DNA from: Verrucomicrobiia bacterium
Lineage (GTDB): Bacteria; Verrucomicrobiota; Verrucomicrobiia; CAIQCK01
DNA: 9,847 nucleotides
Direction of reading: 5' to 3'
NCBI GenBank assembly: GCA_026417675.1
Contig: JAOACV010000045.1
Coordinates: 1-9,847 of the forward strand
This document shows positions 6,657-9,847 of this stretch, one piece after another. The notes under the pieces are model-generated. The model did no database searches. It saw nothing but the letters and a program-made list of their open reading frames with translations, and had not been told where the DNA came from. The position numbers were made by a program, and so were the translations under genes. The number at the start of each line of letters is the position of its first letter. The stretch's first letter is position 1.

Positions 6657-7223
6657 ATGAACGTCACCCTGATTGGCATGAAGCATTGCGGCAAGACCAC
6701 GCTGGGGTCGGCCCTAGCGGCCCGGTGGGGGTGTCCGTTCTACGACGTGGATCGCTTGATCGAAGCGCGCTACGCCTGTGAGACGGGCGAGGAGTTAAGT
6801 TTTCGCGAGATCTTCGTCCGGCACGGCGAGGATTACTTCCGTGAGTTGGAAACCAACGCGGTCTGCGAGCTTTACCTGCGCGAATGCGAGTCCAAAGGCG
6901 GTGCCGTCATCGCCGTCGGCGGCGGCACGGCCCTGAATCCCAAGGTGGATGAATTGTTGAGCGCACTGGGACTGATCGTGTATTTGGAGGTCTCGGTGGA
7001 GGAATTGGTCGCGCGGGTGACCCGCGCCGGGATGCCGGCGTTTCTGGATGAAAAGGCCCCGTTCGACCATTTCGCGGAGTTGTATCGCGAGCGCGCGCCA
7101 CGCTACCGGCGACTGGCGAACCTGACCGTCAACCTTGACGGATTGGACGCCGAAGCCGCTTTGGACAAGCTGTGCCGCGCCATCGAGCAAAACGCGCCGG
7201 ACAAACATCCCACGTCATTGTGA
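6657..7223 (+). CDS. Shikimate kinase-like P-loop kinase, divergent copy
   Basis: A 188-aa P-loop kinase of the shikimate kinase family; the canonical reaction is ATP-dependent 3-phosphorylation of shikimate. It shows Walker A GMKHCGKT at 7-14, FYDVDRLIE at 28-36 with D30 and D32 at the metal/shikimate aspartate positions, EDYFRELE at 58-65 (shikimate-binding arginine R62), and AVGGGTALN at 86-94. The LID segment reads GMPAFLDEK (125-133) where the family has RPLL, so the usual arginine is missing; RERAPRYR at 144-151 follows. It also carries insertions compared with the copy at 8672-9208. ATG 6657 is chosen because the in-frame TTG at 6642 lies inside the repeat array; no clear SD is seen. 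With a second shikimate kinase 1.5 kb away, one of the two may act on another substrate. Confidence 0.83.
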   Translation: MNVTLIGMKHCGKTTLGSALAARWGCPFYDVDRLIEARYACETGEELSFREIFVRHGEDYFRELETNAVCELYLRECESKGGAVIAVGGGTALNPKVDELLSALGLIVYLEVSVEELVARVTRAGMPAFLDEKAPFDHFAELYRERAPRYRRLANLTVNLDGLDAEAALDKLCRAIEQNAPDKHPTSL

Positions 7224-7291
7224 GGTTTCGCCCCCGCTCAAACACGGGCGTCCGGACGTTCCGACTTTCGCTCCGGCGCTCGGAGGTCGCG

Positions 7292-7328
7292 ACTTTCGGA
7301 TTGCTTTTGCCGGCGGGCGGGTTAGAAA
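7292..7328 (+). promoter_or_regulatory. Promoter element of the chorismatase-like gene (copy 2 of the repeated element)
   Basis: ACTTTC (7292-7297), three bases, TTGCTTTTGCCGG (7301-7313), nine bases, TAGAA (7323-7327). As a promoter: -35 TTGCTT, 16-bp spacer, -10 TAGAAA, start near 7335. Outside the variable nine bases it differs from the copy at 5151-5187 at only two of 27 positions. A predicted start site near 7335 agrees with translation from GTG 7366 rather than ATG 7333. A further CGACTTTCG lies 28 bases upstream (7262-7270 against 7290-7298). Confidence 0.55.
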
Positions 7329-7365
7329 GCTTATGCACGGCATTTTTGGCGGAGGAGACAAGCGA

Positions 7366-8622
7366 GTGAAGATCAAAAGCTGCAAGACAACGGGCGTTGC
7401 GTCCGCGCCGAGAGTGGTCGAACACCATCGTGTTCGCGGCGCGGCGTATTCCGTCATTCATTGGGGAAAGGCCACGCGTGCCGTCCTGATGGTTACACCG
7501 GCGAGCCGCGGCCCGGTTGACGAACAGGCGGGGGAAGCGGTCCGCACGATTCGCGCGACTCTGAAGAAACAGCGCGGCCTGCAAACGGTGACGGTGCAAA
7601 CGGTGTTCCTGAGGGACGCGAAGGACCAAGCCGCGTGCGAGCGCGTCTTCGCCGCGCACTACGGCGCGGAACAGCCAGTGACGACGTATGTCTGGCAGCC
7701 GCCCTGTGACGGCGCGGCGCTGGCGATTGAAGCGTGGGCGGTCGGCGGCGATGTGCAGGTCCGGCGGCCCCTGCCCAACGTGCTCACGATGACCTGCAAT
7801 CAGATCACGTGGACCTACTGCGGCGGCGTGGCGCTGCCCGCAACGAGGGGCGAAGTTTACAAACAGTCACTGGCAGGTTTCCGGCAGTTGGACGCGATGC
7901 TGAAAAAGGCGGGCGTTGGCTTCGATCACGTCGTTCGCACCTGGCTCTATCTGGGCCACATCACCGGCCCGGAAGGCGACTTGGAGCGCTACATGGAGCT
8001 GAACCGCGCGCGGACGGATTTCTATCGGCGGATTCGTTTTGGCCGGGGGCATTTGATGCCGCGCGTGGAGCGCGCGGTCTATCCGGCCAGCACAGGCATT
8101 GGCATGAAAGGACGCGGCTTGGCCATGAGCGCCACGGCGGTGGATACGCTGCGCAAGGACGTGATGTGGCTGCCGTTGGAGAACCCGCTCCAAACGCCCG
8201 TCTATCAATACGAGCGCGTCTATTCCCCGAAAAGTCCCAAGTTCGTCCGCGCGATGGCGGCGGTTATGGGCGAGCATGTGACGATGTGGGTCTCCGGCAC
8301 CGCTAGCATCGTCAACTCCAAGACCCAGCACGTGGGCGACCCGCGGATGCAAACCGAACAGACCATTGACAACATCGAACGGCTCATCTCGCATGAGAAC
8401 GTTGCCGACCACGGCCTGCGCGGCGCGGGGGCGGCGCTGGCCGACATGGCGCGCGTGCGCGTCTATGTGAAACGGCCGCAGGACTACCAAGTCTGTCGCG
8501 CGGTGTGTGAGCAGCGATTTGGGAAGGTGCCAATCATCTACACGGTGGCGGACGTTTGCCGGTCGGACCTGCTGGTGGAAATGGAAGGCGTGGCATTTGT
8601 CAGGCGGGACGCGCTGCGCTAG
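7366..8622 (+). CDS. Chorismatase-like protein, FkbO/Hyg5/XanB2 type (RidA/YjgF fold)
   Basis: Members of this family hydrolyse or rearrange chorismate, giving products such as dihydroxycyclohexadiene-carboxylate or 3-/4-hydroxybenzoate. The 418 residues look like successive RidA-like segments. The first (about 20-125) includes VLMVTPASRGP and a RidA-like helix. The second (about 140-260) includes NQITWTYCGGVALP, FDHVVRTWLYLGHI and YPASTGIG at 239-246, a motif I associate with chorismatases. The third (about 280-415) includes VSGTASIVNSKTQHVGDP at 309-326, RVRVYVKRPQDYQ and DVCRSDLLVEMEG at 396-408 with the conserved glutamate. The start is GTG 7366, preceded by GGAGGAG at 7351-7357. ATG 7333 is in frame but lies before the predicted transcription start, and a start at 7135 would overlap the previous gene. 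The exact product cannot be predicted; a multi-domain RidA-like deaminase is the alternative. Confidence 0.78.
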   Translation: MKIKSCKTTGVASAPRVVEHHRVRGAAYSVIHWGKATRAVLMVTPASRGPVDEQAGEAVRTIRATLKKQRGLQTVTVQTVFLRDAKDQAACERVFAAHYGAEQPVTTYVWQPPCDGAALAIEAWAVGGDVQVRRPLPNVLTMTCNQITWTYCGGVALPATRGEVYKQSLAGFRQLDAMLKKAGVGFDHVVRTWLYLGHITGPEGDLERYMELNRARTDFYRRIRFGRGHLMPRVERAVYPASTGIGMKGRGLAMSATAVDTLRKDVMWLPLENPLQTPVYQYERVYSPKSPKFVRAMAAVMGEHVTMWVSGTASIVNSKTQHVGDPRMQTEQTIDNIERLISHENVADHGLRGAGAALADMARVRVYVKRPQDYQVCRAVCEQRFGKVPIIYTVADVCRSDLLVEMEGVAFVRRDALR

Positions 8623-8671
8623 GGTTAGCCCGTTTCGCGTGGCGTTCAAGCGCGCGTTGGACCCGTCTTTG

Positions 8672-9208
8672 ATGAAAAACCTCGTTTTGATCGGCTTCAT
8701 GGGTTCCGGCAAGAGCAGCATTGGCCGCCGCGTCGCCGGGCGGCTGGGCCGCGACTTCGTGGACGTGGACGTGGTTATCGAACAGCGCGAGCAGCGGAGG
8801 ATTTCTGAGATTTTTGAACTGGACGGCGAGCATTATTTCCGGCGCATTGAGGCGGCGGTGGTCAAGGAGCTTGCGGCCCGCACCGACGGCTGCGTCATCG
8901 CCACAGGCGGCGGCGTTGTGCTCAACCCGGACAATCTCCACGCCCTGCGCCACAACGGCGTGCTGATCGTTCTCTGGGTGGACGCTGACACCGCGCACCA
9001 GCGCACCGCCCACAAACAACACTTGCCGTTGTTGAAGGCGCCCGACCGCCATGCGCGCGTGAAGGAACTGTTCACGAAACGCGAGGCGCTCTATCGGGCC
9101 GCGGGCACGTTGGTGGACACGTGCGGCAAGACGCTCGACGAGGTGGTCGAGGAAGTGGTGGCGATTTACCGGCACCATCACGGCGGCGAATCACACAGGC
9201 ACGGATGA
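8672..9208 (+). CDS. aroK: Shikimate kinase
   Basis: Phosphorylates shikimate at O3 with ATP, fifth step of the pathway to chorismate; cytosolic. The 178 aa are typical of the family. It has Walker A GFMGSGKSS at 8-16, DFVDVDVVIE at 28-37 with D31 and D33, EHYFRRIE at 53-60 (shikimate-binding arginine), IATGGGVVLN at 76-85, and KREALY at 136-141 with the distal arginine. The LID reads KQHLPLLKAP where RPLL is usual, so the expected arginine is replaced. This copy is much closer to standard AroK than the one at 6657-7223. The start is ATG 8672, chosen because the P-loop begins seven residues later as usual. No Shine-Dalgarno sequence is clear. It begins 49 bases after the chorismatase-like stop and probably shares its transcript. 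Confidence 0.9.
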   Translation: MKNLVLIGFMGSGKSSIGRRVAGRLGRDFVDVDVVIEQREQRRISEIFELDGEHYFRRIEAAVVKELAARTDGCVIATGGGVVLNPDNLHALRHNGVLIVLWVDADTAHQRTAHKQHLPLLKAPDRHARVKELFTKREALYRAAGTLVDTCGKTLDEVVEEVVAIYRHHHGGESHRHG

Positions 9209-9243
9209 AGTCACGGGCCGTCCCCTCGTCGCCCTAAGCTGCC

Positions 9244-9847
9244 GTGTCACTGGAAACGAAGATCAAAGAGAAAGCCTGCGCGCTGGGCTTTGACCTGGTA
9301 GGCATCACCACAGCCGATCCGTCTGCCCACGCCGCCTTCTTCAAACAGTGGCTCGCGGACGGCCGGCACGGCGAAATGGCCTACCTCGCCAGGCGTGTCG
9401 AACGGCGCGCAAACCCGGTGCTTCTCCTGCCCGGCGCAAAATCCTTCGTCGTTGTGGCGATGAACTACCACGCGGCGCTGTCCCCATCAACCTCGGTCCA
9501 GGGTAGAATCGCCCGCTACGCGCTGGGCGACGATTACCACTTGGTGATCGAACAAAAGTTGGCGGCGCTTATTGAAACGATTCGCGCGCTGGCGCCAGGC
9601 GCGCAAGCGAAAGCTTGTGTGGACATCGCGCCGATCTTGGAGCGCGAACTGGCGCAGCGGGCCGGGCTGGGCTGGATCGGCAAGAACACGATGCTGCTCC
9701 ACCGGCGGTTCGGCCAATGGCTGCTGCTCGGCGAAATCCTGCTCGATGTCGCCCTGCAACCCGATGCGCCGATGACTCGGAATTATTGCGGAAGTTGCGC
9801 CCGCTGCATGGACGCCTGTCCGACGCGCGCCATCCTCGCGCCCCGCC
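9244..9847 (+). CDS. queG: Epoxyqueuosine reductase, N-terminal part; 3' end outside window
   Basis: Reduces epoxyqueuosine to queuosine in tRNA, the last step of queuosine synthesis, using cobalamin and two 4Fe-4S clusters; cytosolic. The frame is open from GTG 9244 to the window edge, giving 201 residues of about 310-380. It shows GFDLVGI at 15-21, GEMAYL at 43-48, RARYALGDDYH-like RYALGDDYH at 91-99, then VDIAPILERELAQRAGLGW at 126-144 with the likely acidic catalytic residue D127, and IGKNTML. The first cluster motif is C182-x2-C185-x2-C188-x3-C192 followed by P. GTG 9244 gives the expected N-terminus (SLETKIKEKACALGFDLVG), but no Shine-Dalgarno sequence is visible. The gene follows aroK after 35 bases without a clear promoter. 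It has no evident functional link to the chorismate genes. Confidence 0.95.
   Translation, partial: MSLETKIKEKACALGFDLVGITTADPSAHAAFFKQWLADGRHGEMAYLARRVERRANPVLLLPGAKSFVVVAMNYHAALSPSTSVQGRIARYALGDDYHLVIEQKLAALIETIRALAPGAQAKACVDIAPILERELAQRAGLGWIGKNTMLLHRRFGQWLLLGEILLDVALQPDAPMTRNYCGSCARCMDACPTRAILAPR

Noticed and set aside
5868..6686. 272-aa minus-strand frame across the C-terminal half of aroC
   Set aside because: Antisense shadow; the + strand carries clear chorismate synthase motifs there.
7135..7365. Extended start of the chorismatase-like gene
   Set aside because: It would overlap the shikimate-kinase-like gene and include the promoter element; GTG 7366 has a strong Shine-Dalgarno sequence.
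7867..8721. 284-aa minus-strand frame opposite the chorismatase-like gene
   Set aside because: Antisense shadow with H/R-rich composition and no family resemblance.

Overview
The window is GC-rich and gene-dense, and every gene I can support lies on the + strand. The gene set (GTP-dependent PEP carboxykinase, scattered aromatic-pathway genes, an OFA-type transporter, QueG) and the general look of the proteins suggest a bacterium of the PVC group, most likely Verrucomicrobiota. That placement is an inference from protein style, not from a marker gene.

Layout. (1) 2-694 is the C-terminal part of aroA (EPSP synthase). (2) 695-1091 is a gene-free gap. Its second half looks like a small transcription unit: a sigma70-like promoter, about 105 nt of foldable leader, and a strong intrinsic-terminator-like hairpin ending only about 20 nt before the next start codon. 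(3) 1092-5133 is a tight operon: pckG, a GmhB-like HAD phosphatase, an OFA-family MFS transporter and a small DUF2294/MpsC-like protein. The first two junctions are 4-base GTGA overlaps. (4) 5260-6584 is a divergent chorismate synthase (AroC-like), followed by an unusual inverted array of 7-bp repeats that can act as a terminator. (5) 6657-9208 holds two different shikimate-kinase-like genes, one on each side of a 418-aa chorismatase-like (FkbO/Hyg5/XanB2-type, RidA-fold) gene. (6) 9244-end is the start of queG.

How the genes may fit together. PEP carboxykinase makes PEP, which AroA joins to shikimate-3-phosphate. Shikimate kinase supplies that phosphate ester, chorismate synthase makes chorismate, and the chorismatase-like enzyme would consume it. 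The AroC-like gene and the chorismatase-like gene are each preceded by a nearly identical promoter element with identical internal spacing, which suggests joint control or a lineage-specific promoter type.

Points of caution and interest. Two genes (the HAD phosphatase and aroC) are each split by an apparent loss of one base next to a short homopolymer. Sequencing or assembly error is the simplest explanation, although the HAD lesion also carries a perfect T TTT TTC slippery heptamer in the correct frame. The AroC-like protein departs from normal chorismate synthases at the GESHG and GGGRSSARETA signatures. Both shikimate-kinase-like proteins lack the usual arginine of the RPLL lid.
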